64,000 nucleotides of DNA from Enterovibrio paralichthyis (GTDB taxonomy: Bacteria; Pseudomonadota; Gammaproteobacteria; Enterobacterales; Vibrionaceae): the NCBI RefSeq assembly GCF_019209835.1, contig NZ_JAHUTS010000003.1, forward strand, positions 186,001 through 250,000, read 5' to 3'. The translations under genes were made by a program, and so were the position numbers. This document shows, in pieces, positions 18,354 through 27,838 of this stretch; the stretch's first letter is position 1, and each line of letters opens with the position of its first letter. Under the pieces are notes generated by a model that did no database searches, was not told the DNA's origin, and worked only from the letters and a program-made list of their open reading frames with translations.

Positions 18354-19862
18354 TTAACCGTACAACCACATGACAAAGATAAGCAGGGCACTGAATGCTG
18401 CCGTGGTTTCCAGATGGGGCAGCCAGCGCTTGATTTCATGGGACCAAGAATGATCTTCCACGCCTTGACCAATTCCCTGCCGCGTCCAGCGCTGCAGGTT
18501 GGGGTGGAAAAAGAGGTAAACCTTCACCAGTGAACCGACTAATTGCTCATACCAAAGCAGGGCGACAAAGGTAGGGTGGAACTGGCCGGATTGAACGGAA
18601 ATCAAAAGCACGTTGATGCTGCGTGTCAAAACAACCCAAAACAGGTAAGCGATGACCACTTTCAGCCCCATGTAGGTAGCCACTACCAACGCCAGTGAAG
18701 GGCCAATCAGGGTCGTCCACATGCTGATACGTTGATCAAGCAGACAGAGCCAGAGGAACCAACCTGCTCTTTTTGGGCCCAGTTTCAGCGCCCGGATATT
18801 ACTGCGAAGCATATTGCCATACCAGCGGGTCATCAACGAAACACTGGTTTTGAAGAAATTTCCGGTCGGGGCGTCTTCCAGACAGGTAACTGACACGTCG
18901 GGCAGGTAGAGCATTTTCCAGCGCTCTTTCAGTACATAGAACCAGGTACTTTTGTCGTCACCGGTGAGCATACGGATGCGCCCATACCGCCAATGAGAGA
19001 CATGATCATAACGCAGGCTTTCGATGAAATCGGGTGAGAGAGCCATAGAAGCGCGATAGGCGGAGAAGCGGCCGGTCAATACCAGAACGCGATAGGTGAG
19101 GCTTAACGAACTCATGTAAAAGTGACGCTGCGCCATGCGCTGGCAATACCATTGTCGGGTCAGTGAGCTTCCTTTCACGATAGGTTTGTTGTGAACGGTC
19201 AATGCACCAAGGTCATGATAACGCATCAAAAAGCCTGAGACTTTTGACAATATGCCTTCTGGCAACACAGTGTCGCCATCCATCAATATCAAAATGCTGT
19301 CGCGGGATACCGGTTTGTCTTCAGCGAGCAGGGTCAGCGCATCGGCCATGGTGTTGCGTTTACCTGAGCCGTCCTGATCGATGATAAACAGGGTGGCGGG
19401 CACTTTCTGGTTAAGCTTTTCGAATTGTGATTCGATGATGCTGAGGTCGGCTTCGTCGGTCACACAGGCGACCGCCCGGCAAGCGACACCGAAATTGCCG
19501 ATTTCGTCGACCAGCGCTTTGAAGACCGGCGCGCTGATCTCTGGCGTAGTACGGTAGCAGGGGATCACTAGCAGGATTTCACTGGGCTTTTGTGTAATGT
19601 CGGCAAGGCTTGCCAGTACCGGGTAACGCACATACTGGTAATACAGCCCACGAAACAGGTGAATGGTTTTCCAGCCGTATCGCCAAAGGCCAATGATGCC
19701 TATGGTATAGAGCACCTCCTGCTGAATGTCGGTTTCGGGCAATAAGGTGTAAAGCAACCACAGCAACAGAAGCAGCGCCACCAGGGATAACCACCACAAG
19801 ATAGTGATGTGGATAGGATCCTGCCGGTGGAAATTTTTGATGAACAGGCGATCAACATTCAT
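18354..19862 (-). CDS. Alg8-like family 2 glycosyltransferase (processive polysaccharide synthase)
   Basis: The product is 502 residues. Two N-terminal membrane segments (about residues 20-75) precede a GT2 domain with ILLVIPCYRT, the metal-binding LMDGDTVLP, the acceptor-site TGDDKSTW and the synthase motif TRWYGNML. Several C-terminal membrane spans follow. The order and the neighbour match mannuronan synthase Alg8, which polymerises sugar across the inner membrane. Its start overlaps the stop of the upstream PilZ gene by four bases. No other alginate genes (epimerase, acetylases, porin AlgE, algD) are nearby, so the polymer is unknown and need not be alginate. Confidence 0.85.
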   Translation of the reverse strand: MNVDRLFIKNFHRQDPIHITILWWLSLVALLLLLWLLYTLLPETDIQQEVLYTIGIIGLWRYGWKTIHLFRGLYYQYVRYPVLASLADITQKPSEILLVIPCYRTTPEISAPVFKALVDEIGNFGVACRAVACVTDEADLSIIESQFEKLNQKVPATLFIIDQDGSGKRNTMADALTLLAEDKPVSRDSILILMDGDTVLPEGILSKVSGFLMRYHDLGALTVHNKPIVKGSSLTRQWYCQRMAQRHFYMSSLSLTYRVLVLTGRFSAYRASMALSPDFIESLRYDHVSHWRYGRIRMLTGDDKSTWFYVLKERWKMLYLPDVSVTCLEDAPTGNFFKTSVSLMTRWYGNMLRSNIRALKLGPKRAGWFLWLCLLDQRISMWTTLIGPSLALVVATYMGLKVVIAYLFWVVLTRSINVLLISVQSGQFHPTFVALLWYEQLVGSLVKVYLFFHPNLQRWTRQGIGQGVEDHSWSHEIKRWLPHLETTAAFSALLIFVMWLYG

Positions 19863-21445
19863 AGGTTGAACCAGTTTTTAAAGACATCTTTCCAGCCGAC
19901 AGTGGCGATGACAGTGGCAGGTTCATTGACCATCATGTCGATGTTTTCGTCATTTGGGGTGATTTTGACCAGCGTGTATTGCTGAAGCCGTGGCAGTGTT
20001 TTTGGCAAGCCACTCAAAGATTCCCCTTCATCGTTAAAAATCTCACTGTTGGCGGCGCTGTAAAACTGGATTTGCTCAATGGTGCCCTGCAGCTTTGCGT
20101 CGTGACTGGCGAGACGATACTCGACTGGCATACCAATTTTCAGGAGTTCTGCGCCTTCAAGAGGCATCAGCGCCAGAATCGAACGTGCGGTACGGTCAGC
20201 TTTAGCCACAGGGGAAAGCTCGAAAATAGAAGTGCCGGTATGGACGACCTGGCCATCAGAGGCGTTGATCGCCACGATGTAGCAATTACAGGGCGCATAG
20301 GCGAGTCCGCGATTTTTCTGCCTCTCAATTTCTTCCAGCACTTTGTCTTTTTTGGCAATCAGGATGCTGAGTTTACTTTGCACTTCAAAAGGCGATTTCA
20401 TATCACCCTGAGCCTCACGGGGCGGCACGCCCAGAAGGATCTGGTCGAGTTGGTTCTCGATAAACTCGCTTTGGGCATCCATTTGCAACAGGTCACGTTT
20501 GATGTCCAAAATCTCAACACGCGCCAGCTCACGGGAAATAACGTCCACAGAGCCTTTTTTCACACCTGTGTTATAGAGACTGAGGATGTTTTCGAGGGTT
20601 TGAAGCTCTTCTTCTGTCAGCTTTTTGCGCTCAGTCAGGATCTTTAGTTCATTGAAAAGACGGGTGTTGTAACGTGCGACGGCTTCCTTGCTTTGGCGCA
20701 GCAAGGTTTGATAGTAGTTAATTTCGCTGTTGATATTGCTCAGCTCGAACTGGTTTTTCGCCATCAGATCCGTGCCTTCTTCCGTGAAGACAGTAAACAG
20801 CAGTTCGCCTTTGTTCACTTTCTGCCCGGGCTTGTAGTCGCCAAGGCGCAATATCCCGTTGTTGTAGCTGCGTTGGGTCAGCACTGGCTGGCTAACGGCT
20901 GCGTGTTCGGAAGTGATGGACAAAATACGCGCCTGCACCATCAAACCGGCCACGACGATGAGTGACAGTGACACCAAGGCGACGACTGCAAACCGCCACC
21001 AGTTTTGCTGCATGCGTTTCACTTCCTCTTCGTGCAGCTGCGCTTTCACACCATAGGAGGTCACGCTTTCCAGTGAAATGGTTTCGCCGGTCAGGTAGGT
21101 ATCGACAATGGATTGCAAGGTTTTACGGTGACCTGAGTTGAGCGAGTAAAACTGGCAGCCAAGGGCATATCCGTTTTCGCTGGCACGCATCACTTCAAAC
21201 TGCACCGGGGTGGAAAATCGCCCAACGGGCAATTCAAAACAGAGGTGGCCGTTGTACTTGTCGCCTTTTTTTCCGGGTAGTTTGGCATCGTCAAGGGAGA
21301 ACCCGCCAACACTCCACTCTTTAGTTGGGTACAGGACGCCGTCAATCTCGATCTGCGCAGGGAATTCTACCCGCGGAAATTTACGCGCCCCGGAACGTGA
21401 CTGGAACGTATGAATCGAACCTGTACTGATCGCTGCTTCTCCCAT
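19859..21445 (-). CDS. Alg44-like PilZ-domain membrane fusion protein (c-di-GMP receptor subunit)
   Basis: The product is 528 residues. The ATG at 21445 is preceded by AGGGGG at ideal distance. A longer TTG start at 21541 lacks this. An N-terminal PilZ domain carries RxxxR (R21, R25) and E43-W-S-V-G-G48, the c-di-GMP pocket with Glu in place of the usual Asp/Asn. One membrane helix (about 150-175) and a HlyD-like periplasmic part with a long coiled coil (about 200-400) follow. Alg44 activates its Alg8 partner when c-di-GMP binds. The four-base overlap with the Alg8-like gene supports the same pairing here. Confidence 0.87.
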   Translation of the reverse strand: MGEAAISTGSIHTFQSRSGARKFPRVEFPAQIEIDGVLYPTKEWSVGGFSLDDAKLPGKKGDKYNGHLCFELPVGRFSTPVQFEVMRASENGYALGCQFYSLNSGHRKTLQSIVDTYLTGETISLESVTSYGVKAQLHEEEVKRMQQNWWRFAVVALVSLSLIVVAGLMVQARILSITSEHAAVSQPVLTQRSYNNGILRLGDYKPGQKVNKGELLFTVFTEEGTDLMAKNQFELSNINSEINYYQTLLRQSKEAVARYNTRLFNELKILTERKKLTEEELQTLENILSLYNTGVKKGSVDVISRELARVEILDIKRDLLQMDAQSEFIENQLDQILLGVPPREAQGDMKSPFEVQSKLSILIAKKDKVLEEIERQKNRGLAYAPCNCYIVAINASDGQVVHTGTSIFELSPVAKADRTARSILALMPLEGAELLKIGMPVEYRLASHDAKLQGTIEQIQFYSAANSEIFNDEGESLSGLPKTLPRLQQYTLVKITPNDENIDMMVNEPATVIATVGWKDVFKNWFNL

Positions 21446-21865
21446 AACGCCCCCTAAACGGTCATTTATATAGGGAATCTGCAAAAGTTGCGCCAACGAG
21501 ACGATTTTCTCTTTATTGAGAGATATATTTATTGATAACAATATTAGTATGTATCTCTAAGTTCGTCTTTATTGCTGATTTTATTGATAAATGAGTAATT
21601 GATGACCAAGGGAAAGACACTAGTGGAACGTTGGGCGACGTTTGTCAGTGACGAGCAGTAAGAGGGATGGGCATATCTGCAGTGACGAACAGAGCGTCAG
21701 GTTCGCAAAATAGGAATCATATTGGTATCTGAAGATGCAGGATTCCGCGAGATTAGCTGGCGTTGTGGGTGAGGCGTTCCTTTGTAGGTGTAGTCACCGC
21801 CATCAAAGAGGAAAACTAACCCACAAAAAAAGGCGCTAATGCGCCTTTTTGCGGTTAGCTTATTT
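21446..21865. other. Intergenic region upstream of the Alg44-like gene
   Basis: It contains the leader and presumably the promoter of the PilZ gene plus the terminator of the next small gene (21827-21850). No coding sequence or recognisable operator was seen in the rest. Confidence 0.4.
21827..21850 (-). terminator. Intrinsic terminator after the 113-residue gene
   Basis: A 10-bp stem (AAAAAGGCGC / GCGCCTTTTT) with loop TAAT. On the minus strand it is followed by more T residues. It lies 15 bases beyond the stop codon at 21866. Confidence 0.85.
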
Positions 21866-22207
21866 TTACGGTTTGGAATGACGCTGCATGTGGAATAGGT
21901 GGATCTCATGCAGTATACGTTCGGAGATAATCTCGGAGATGATGTCGTCAAACCGGGACTGCATTGCCTGAATGGAAGGGATGAGCTGCATCATGGCTTC
22001 TTCATTTTCAGGGGTCACTTCAATGTCGAGTCCGAGGTCAAAATCCAGTGTTGCAATAAATGGCTTCATTCGTTCGAGGATACACTCAACCATATACTCA
22101 CTAGAGCTCAGCTGGCTGAGTTCTTCCCGAATCATTTCTGTAATGTGGCAAGTATCTGGCGCTGGTGGCGCAGTACCTACTGTTGGGAATGGGATCACTG
22201 TCGGCAT
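21866..22207 (-). CDS. Hypothetical protein, 113 residues
   Basis: A small acidic protein, mostly helical from about residue 20, with a Pro-rich N-terminus (PFPTVGTAPPAPDT) and no membrane segment or signal peptide. AAGAGAAA lies just before the ATG. A plausible promoter (22364-22392) and a strong terminator frame it, so it is probably a real single-gene transcript. No family is recognised. Its neighbours are polysaccharide-synthesis and sensor-kinase genes, which does not settle its role. Confidence 0.6.
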   Translation of the reverse strand: MPTVIPFPTVGTAPPAPDTCHITEMIREELSQLSSSEYMVECILERMKPFIATLDFDLGLDIEVTPENEEAMMQLIPSIQAMQSRFDDIISEIISERILHEIHLFHMQRHSKP

Positions 22208-22363
22208 AGCGTTTCTCTTAAAAATATGTAGGTGTCTTTGACACAGGTATTTTTTGTTGTTTGATTAATAAGTTAGATAAATTTGGCTGACTTGCCTAGC
22301 TGTGCCTTAAGATAGTGCAGCTCGGTTTGCATTCTTAATATAAAGGGAGCAAAAAGCGACTAT

Positions 22364-22392
22364 TTTATACTTGCGCGATCATGATTTGTGTA
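22364..22392 (-). promoter_or_regulatory. Candidate sigma-70 promoter of the 113-residue gene
   Basis: On the minus strand, TACACA (-35, 22387-22392) and TATAAA (-10, 22364-22369) are separated by 17 bases. The leader would be about 150 bases. Confidence 0.4.
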
Positions 22393-22412
22393 CTAACAGG
22401 TTAATTTTTAAA

Positions 22413-22431
22413 CGATTTGTTCAATAAATCG
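22413..22431 (-). terminator. Weak terminator-like hairpin after the large hybrid kinase
   Basis: CGATTT/AAATCG arms with a 7-base loop, followed on the minus strand by TTTAAAAATT. It is 28 bases beyond the kinase stop. The stem is short and AT-rich. Confidence 0.3.
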
Positions 22432-22458
22432 ATAAGGTGGCAGTTAATTAGGCTGAAG

Positions 22459-25400
22459 TCAGGGCTTAGAAGCGGCCATTCTCTCGCATAAAATCTCAGA
22501 CCCATGCACCACTTTTTCATACAGCACATCGGGACTGGGGTCGACGCTGAAATCATGCTGCTCCAGCATTTTACAGTCTGAGGCAAAGTCTACTGCTCCA
22601 ACCATTAGCGCTGCCCCTTTCATTTTGTGCGCGACCTTTTTGATATCGATGTATCGTGCTTCATCCCACGCGGTAGCGAGTTCTGCCATATCATTCGCCT
22701 GTGAGCTGAGATAGCGCTCTACCAGCATGCCGATAAGCTCGGGGTCATCACCCGCTGTCTCTTTCAATGACGAGAAGTCAAATGGCTCTATACATGCTGT
22801 GGCGACCTCATTTTCCGGGTTTGTCGCCTCCTCTTGAGATGATGACGGCGTGCCAGAAGAACTGGCTGCATGCTGGGGAGCAGGTTGCGCAGTCAGTGGC
22901 GAGTGACCAAGGTTTGCGGCTTCTTCGCTTTGCTCTGGGAAGAAACGGTTGATCAGGCTGACCAATTCCTGTTGCCGGAAAGGTTTGGCAATGTAGTCTG
23001 ACATACCTTCTTCAAGGCAACGCTCTCGATCCCCGGACAATGCATTTGCAGTCATGGCAACAATGGGGATAGGGGGCAGATGGTTTTCCTCTTCGAGCTG
23101 ACGGATCTTGTGTGTGGCTTCATAACCGTCCATCACCGGCATCTGACAATCCATTAAAATCAGGTCAAAGCGGCTAGACATATAGCGCTCAAAGGCAATC
23201 GCTCCGTTGTCTGCAAGGGTGGTGCGACAACCCAGTTTGTTCAATACGGTATTGATAAGCTCCTGATTGACAGGATGGTCTTCCGCCACCAAAACGGAGA
23301 GGCCTTGCTTGATCAACGTATCAGACGGTTGCTTTTCAACCTGTTCCTGCTGCATGACTCTTGCAAATACGTTCTCCCGGCTCATGCCCTGCTCGTCAAG
23401 ATGAATGACGGACTCCAGGGTTTTACCGAGAGATTCGATGTTAAACGGCACCGTCAAAGCCGCAGAGATCGCAAAGCTGTTCTGGGTCAGGATCCCTTTA
23501 ATATCGGCAAGGTAAATGACGCTGCGCGTATTTTCGCTGGGTGCCAGGCTAGGTTGCAGCCCCTCAAGTGATATGGTGTGGTCGAGCAGGGTAACCGTGA
23601 ATGGGGATGCGCTCTGCAACAACATGGCGGCGGTATTTTCATCCCGCGCAACGGTACTGCCAATGTTCAGATGGTTCAGGTACTTCTGCAAATTGGAGAT
23701 CTGGCTGACATTGCGCGAAATCAACAGGGCTTTGTACGGGCTTAAATCGCCCAGGCCGCTGTCTTGTCTTTCCACTCCCTCCGGGATTTTGATGGGCAGG
23801 CGGGTGGTGAAAACAGATCCATTACCGGGCTCACTTTTCGCCTCAATACTGCCACCGAGCAGTTCGACAAACTTACGGCAGATTGGAAGGCCAAGCCCTG
23901 TCCCCTGATAGCGGCGCTTACTGGAATTATCAATCTGGGAGAAATTCTCAAAGACCTTATCGAGCTGTGACTGTTCAATGCCGATCCCGGTATCCGTGAC
24001 TTTCAGTTCAATCTCACTCAAGGCGGTAGTCGCACTGATTTGGGTAATCGACACATCAACATACCCGCTGTCTGTGAATTTGGCTGCGTTCCCGGCAATG
24101 TTTACTAGGATCTGCCGAAGCTTTGAAAAGTCTGAGGTGATCTGGCGTGGCAGTCTGGGGTCGGTATAGGTGGTGAAGCTGACGTTATCTTTAACCCGCG
24201 GGGCGACGATGTTGGTGACGTTTTCCATCAGTTCATCAAGGGCGAAGGTTTCTTCTCGCACCGACATTTTACCGGCTTCGATTTTGGACAGATCGAGCAC
24301 ATCGTTGATGATGTCGAGCAGGGCGTTGGCAGATACCGAGATGGTTTCATTGTAATGGCGCTGCTCGTAGGAAAGCTCGGTGTTATTGAGCACTTCTGAC
24401 ATGCCAATAATACCGTTGATAGGTGTGCGGATTTCATGGCTCATCATGGCAAGGAAGTTGGATTTGGCTTCATTGGCCTGTTCCGCTTCTTCCTTGGCGC
24501 GGCGAAGTGCTTCGTTCACTTCAAGGTTCAATTGGGTCTGCTTGTCGGAATACATCATGCTGCAGATGCTTTTGACGACGGGGGCTATCCAGTTTACCTG
24601 CTCTTCCGAGTACGGCTTATCCCGTCCAGCGAGTACGATGATACCGACAGCCTCCCCCTTGTTGATAAGGGGAATGAAGACATAGTGCTTGAAGAACTCC
24701 CGTTCACCGCCCGAGGCTTCTATCTCGCGGTGTAGGGAAGAGTATTCAGTCCGCTTCATCTCAATGGCTGATTTGGCATGGGGTAATAAGTGGGTCGGGA
24801 GCGCTTCGAAAGGGTGCTCGAGGTTGCTGGTCTGGTGTTTAAACAGCAGTTGCTGGGTGCCGCCATTGATCATCAGCATGGCGGCAAGTTTGCTTTCCGT
24901 GAAGGTGGCGAGCACCACCAGCGCTTTTTTGAATGAGCGCTCGGAGTTGCCCGTGGTCATGTACATGTCCTGAACGGTGTTAAACACCGAATAGAGGGCG
25001 TTACTTCGGCTCAGTTTGCCTTCGACCAGTGAACGCTGGGTGATATCCCGCAAGTTAATCACGACATAGCCTGTCTCATCGATCTGCTGCCGCTTGGCTT
25101 TGATGTTAATAATTTGCCGGGCGTCGTCATCTCCCCACTGGAATACTCTACTGCTTTCTCCCTGTTCAAGGGCGCTGGCATAGGTCTGTTTCAACGTTTG
25201 ACATAGCCCATCATTCTGTCCGGTCACCAGTTGTTCCAGCGATGTCTTCTCGTCCGGGGCTTTTGCCAGAGCCAATAACTCAATGGCCCGATCATTCACC
25301 GTGGCTGTGAATCCATCACCGTCGACCACAATCACGCCATCACCATAGTTTCTGAGGATCGACTCAAGATATCGTTTACTAAATCCGATTTTGACGACGG

Positions 25401-26397
25401 AATTGGCGTGTTTAAACAGGAAGATAATGAAGGCAATGGTCACGATCAGAAACGCGGCGGCCAGATATTGGCGGGTGTAGGTCACCGCGCTCAAGGCACG
25501 CCCGGCATCAAATTCTATGACAAGGCCAATGGGATATTGCGGATGCCAGCGCCAGATGCCGATGGCATCTTCAGGCAGGTGACCAGCGAAGCCATCGATA
25601 TTGATGGTGACTTTTGTACTCTCAGACAACAGCAGATCTGAAGGGGTTGGTGTTTCACTCTCCTGGGCATTGAGGATTGTGGGCAACTGACTGGCGGTAT
25701 GGCTTTCCTGTGGCGCTATCAATTCGCCATTTTTGTCGATCGCAAATGCCAGCCTCGTAGCGTCTTTATCGTGGCTGATAAAAAGCTTGTCGAACAGAAT
25801 TGCATCCATGGTAGCGATAAGTAACGGGGTATTTACTTTTGCTTCCGGCCCCCGGATGGCGACCGCCATGGGAATGAGTGTGTGGCCACTGTCCTGGTTT
25901 ACAACTTCGGGTAGCCCAATGTAGATATGCCGCTCGAGGGTTGTGGTGCGCAGGCGCGCAAATACGTCATCCAGAAACCTGCTGTTGGTCGAACCAAGGC
26001 TGACCAGCACTTCACCTGTCGGGGCGTACAGCTGCATGTCTGACAGGGAAAAGGAGTCGCGGTAGGTCAGCAACTTCTCCCTTATCACATCAGGATTACT
26101 CAGGGTTGCAGTGTCAAAAGCGCCACCGCGCACGAGTGACTGTTTCAGCATCCGGTCGTTGGCGATGATATTCAGATCACTTTCCAGGTGGGTATACCAG
26201 TCAGTGACAGCACCGGAGAGGTTGTCCATTTCTCCGGCAAGGAAGTAGGTAAGCTTGGTTTCTGTATCTTGGTGGATAGAGCGGTAATACCAGAGAAAGG
26301 CGATCAGCAGGATCGCCACAACTATCCCGCCGCTGAAAAACAACTGGCGAATGGTATGGCGTGATTCAGCATTGGCGCGGAACAGATGTGTAAACAT
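22459..26397 (-). CDS. Hybrid sensor histidine kinase (PAS-GAF-HisKA-HATPase-REC-REC-HPt)
   Basis: The product is 1312 residues. Membrane segments at about 17-38 and 308-330 enclose a periplasmic double-Cache-like sensor. PAS (about 345-460), GAF-like (about 470-615), HisKA with FLAMMSHEIRTP (His about 654), and an ATPase domain with DTGIGI and GTGLGL boxes follow. A receiver lacking its phosphate-accepting Asp (about 890-1010) is followed by an intact receiver (DLILMDCQMPVMDGYE, about 1045-1165) and a C-terminal HPt (VAHKMKGAAL). This is the BarA/ArcB-style phosphorelay layout. Its start is 17 bases after the upstream receiver-hemerythrin gene, which is probably its output or modulator. The ligand is unknown. 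Confidence 0.93.
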   Translation of the reverse strand: MFTHLFRANAESRHTIRQLFFSGGIVVAILLIAFLWYYRSIHQDTETKLTYFLAGEMDNLSGAVTDWYTHLESDLNIIANDRMLKQSLVRGGAFDTATLSNPDVIREKLLTYRDSFSLSDMQLYAPTGEVLVSLGSTNSRFLDDVFARLRTTTLERHIYIGLPEVVNQDSGHTLIPMAVAIRGPEAKVNTPLLIATMDAILFDKLFISHDKDATRLAFAIDKNGELIAPQESHTASQLPTILNAQESETPTPSDLLLSESTKVTINIDGFAGHLPEDAIGIWRWHPQYPIGLVIEFDAGRALSAVTYTRQYLAAAFLIVTIAFIIFLFKHANSVVKIGFSKRYLESILRNYGDGVIVVDGDGFTATVNDRAIELLALAKAPDEKTSLEQLVTGQNDGLCQTLKQTYASALEQGESSRVFQWGDDDARQIINIKAKRQQIDETGYVVINLRDITQRSLVEGKLSRSNALYSVFNTVQDMYMTTGNSERSFKKALVVLATFTESKLAAMLMINGGTQQLLFKHQTSNLEHPFEALPTHLLPHAKSAIEMKRTEYSSLHREIEASGGEREFFKHYVFIPLINKGEAVGIIVLAGRDKPYSEEQVNWIAPVVKSICSMMYSDKQTQLNLEVNEALRRAKEEAEQANEAKSNFLAMMSHEIRTPINGIIGMSEVLNNTELSYEQRHYNETISVSANALLDIINDVLDLSKIEAGKMSVREETFALDELMENVTNIVAPRVKDNVSFTTYTDPRLPRQITSDFSKLRQILVNIAGNAAKFTDSGYVDVSITQISATTALSEIELKVTDTGIGIEQSQLDKVFENFSQIDNSSKRRYQGTGLGLPICRKFVELLGGSIEAKSEPGNGSVFTTRLPIKIPEGVERQDSGLGDLSPYKALLISRNVSQISNLQKYLNHLNIGSTVARDENTAAMLLQSASPFTVTLLDHTISLEGLQPSLAPSENTRSVIYLADIKGILTQNSFAISAALTVPFNIESLGKTLESVIHLDEQGMSRENVFARVMQQEQVEKQPSDTLIKQGLSVLVAEDHPVNQELINTVLNKLGCRTTLADNGAIAFERYMSSRFDLILMDCQMPVMDGYEATHKIRQLEEENHLPPIPIVAMTANALSGDRERCLEEGMSDYIAKPFRQQELVSLINRFFPEQSEEAANLGHSPLTAQPAPQHAASSSGTPSSSQEEATNPENEVATACIEPFDFSSLKETAGDDPELIGMLVERYLSSQANDMAELATAWDEARYIDIKKVAHKMKGAALMVGAVDFASDCKMLEQHDFSVDPSPDVLYEKVVHGSEILCERMAASKP

Positions 26398-26414
26398 TCG
26401 AAATCAGCGATCCT

Positions 26415-27407
26415 TTAATCAAACACGGATTTGTACTTGGTATCTTCCTGAACCACGTGTTTTACCCACCAAAAGCGGAGTAAACGGAAAAAATCCGTTT
26501 TATAGAAACTCGGGTCTGCCTGACACTTCAGGATCACAAAGTCGGCCTGTTTTCTAAGGCGATCATGAATGTCTTTGTGCACTTTCAGGCGCGGGTACTG
26601 GCGTTCAGCTAACAGGTTCTCTTCGGTAAAGAAATGCTGCTTGACGTAATGCTGGAAGCGTTTGGACACATCATCGAACTCATGGCCTTCATGATGGTTG
26701 ACGATAAGATCATAGGTATCATTGATTATGTTGAGCAGTTCGCGGTTGCTGGCATCAAGCTCGTCATTACCGACTGTGAACCTGTCCTGCCACTTGATAA
26801 ATTCTTTGCGGTTGTGATGCTTATCTGGCTCTGCAGCCTCTTCAACGACGGGTGCTGATTCGGTGAAATCCGGCTTGGCCTGAGCGGCCTGGTGATCGTG
26901 CAGCAGAGCATCGATTTCTTTCAGGTCTTCCTCGGAGAAAGCGACTGTGCCATTAACCTGAAACGCCGTCGATTTCGCTGGGTCTTGCTGGTACATGGAA
27001 AAGTAGTGCTCGACGGTTTTTTTAGGCTTGGCTTGCTGGGTTAGCTGATTGATACGGCTTTCCAGTGAGTGACGGTTAACCGGCTTGACCAGAAAGGCAT
27101 CGACATCAAACGCAATGCACTGTGCGATAACGTGCTCGGCAGCGTTGGCAGTGAGGATGATGATGGGAATATCGTGTGGCAATCCGTAACGGCCGCTGCG
27201 AACCAGCCGCAGCATTTCCAGCCCATCAATGGGCTCCATCTGTAAATCTGTGATAATCATGGAAGGCCGTTCGTGATAGAGCTTTGAGATGGCATCCGCG
27301 CCATCTATCGCCATGACGGCCTCTTTAAAGCCGAGTGACTTTGCCATGATGGCAATCGTCTCACGGATCATTTCATGGTCATCAACTACCAGGCATTTTT
27401 CCAGCAT
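26415..27407 (-). CDS. Response regulator with C-terminal hemerythrin-like domain
   Basis: The product is 330 residues. An N-terminal receiver (about 1-120) shows VVDDHE, the acceptor IITDLQMEPIDG and FLVKP. A hemerythrin-like four-helix bundle (about 200-330) keeps HFFTEE, YPRLKVHKDIHDRL and WWVKHVVQEDTKY. The first-helix iron-ligand His (normally D-x-Q-H) is Asn in DELDASNREL. Such domains bind O2 or NO through a di-iron site, so loss of one ligand could alter or abolish that. It is the first gene of a two-gene unit with the 1312-residue kinase. No DNA-binding domain is present, so output is likely by protein contact. Confidence 0.9.
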   Translation of the reverse strand: MLEKCLVVDDHEMIRETIAIMAKSLGFKEAVMAIDGADAISKLYHERPSMIITDLQMEPIDGLEMLRLVRSGRYGLPHDIPIIILTANAAEHVIAQCIAFDVDAFLVKPVNRHSLESRINQLTQQAKPKKTVEHYFSMYQQDPAKSTAFQVNGTVAFSEEDLKEIDALLHDHQAAQAKPDFTESAPVVEEAAEPDKHHNRKEFIKWQDRFTVGNDELDASNRELLNIINDTYDLIVNHHEGHEFDDVSKRFQHYVKQHFFTEENLLAERQYPRLKVHKDIHDRLRKQADFVILKCQADPSFYKTDFFRLLRFWWVKHVVQEDTKYKSVFD

Positions 27408-27532
27408 CTAGGTCTCCAGCTGCGCGCAACTCCCCTAATTAAGAAATAGCCTAGATTGCTGATTTTTCAATAAAAGAAACATATGTTTCCTGTGTGAGAT
27501 CTCAAGGTGATTGAATAGGAAATTCAGAGTGA

Positions 27533-27838
27533 TTACCTGATCCACAAAAAGAACAACATGGAGGCGATCACAGTCAAAAGCGTATGGAGACACAACAGAC
27601 TGAGAACACAAGCAAAAATACCAGCGATAAGAAAAGGGTTATCGATATCCAGCATCATTTCGCCAGTGGGGAAGACCAAAATAGGGACGGTGAGGGCAGT
27701 AAGCACTGCCGGTGTGCTGTATTTCAACACGCGTTGCATTACAGGCGTAACACGAAACGGGACACTTTTAGCCAAGAAGAAATAGCGCACGGAGAAGGTG
27801 ATTGCTGCCATACCCAGAATTAAAATCCATGTATTCAT
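27533..27838 (-). CDS. azlD: AzlD-family small subunit of branched-chain amino acid exporter
   Basis: The product is 101 residues with three to four hydrophobic helices and the AzlD pattern (ITFSVRYFFL ... RVLKYSTPAVLTALTVP). AzlC and AzlD together export branched-chain amino acids and analogues such as azaleucine across the inner membrane. Its start overlaps the azlC stop by four bases. Confidence 0.9.
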   Translation of the reverse strand: MNTWILILGMAAITFSVRYFFLAKSVPFRVTPVMQRVLKYSTPAVLTALTVPILVFPTGEMMLDIDNPFLIAGIFACVLSLLCLHTLLTVIASMLFFLWIR

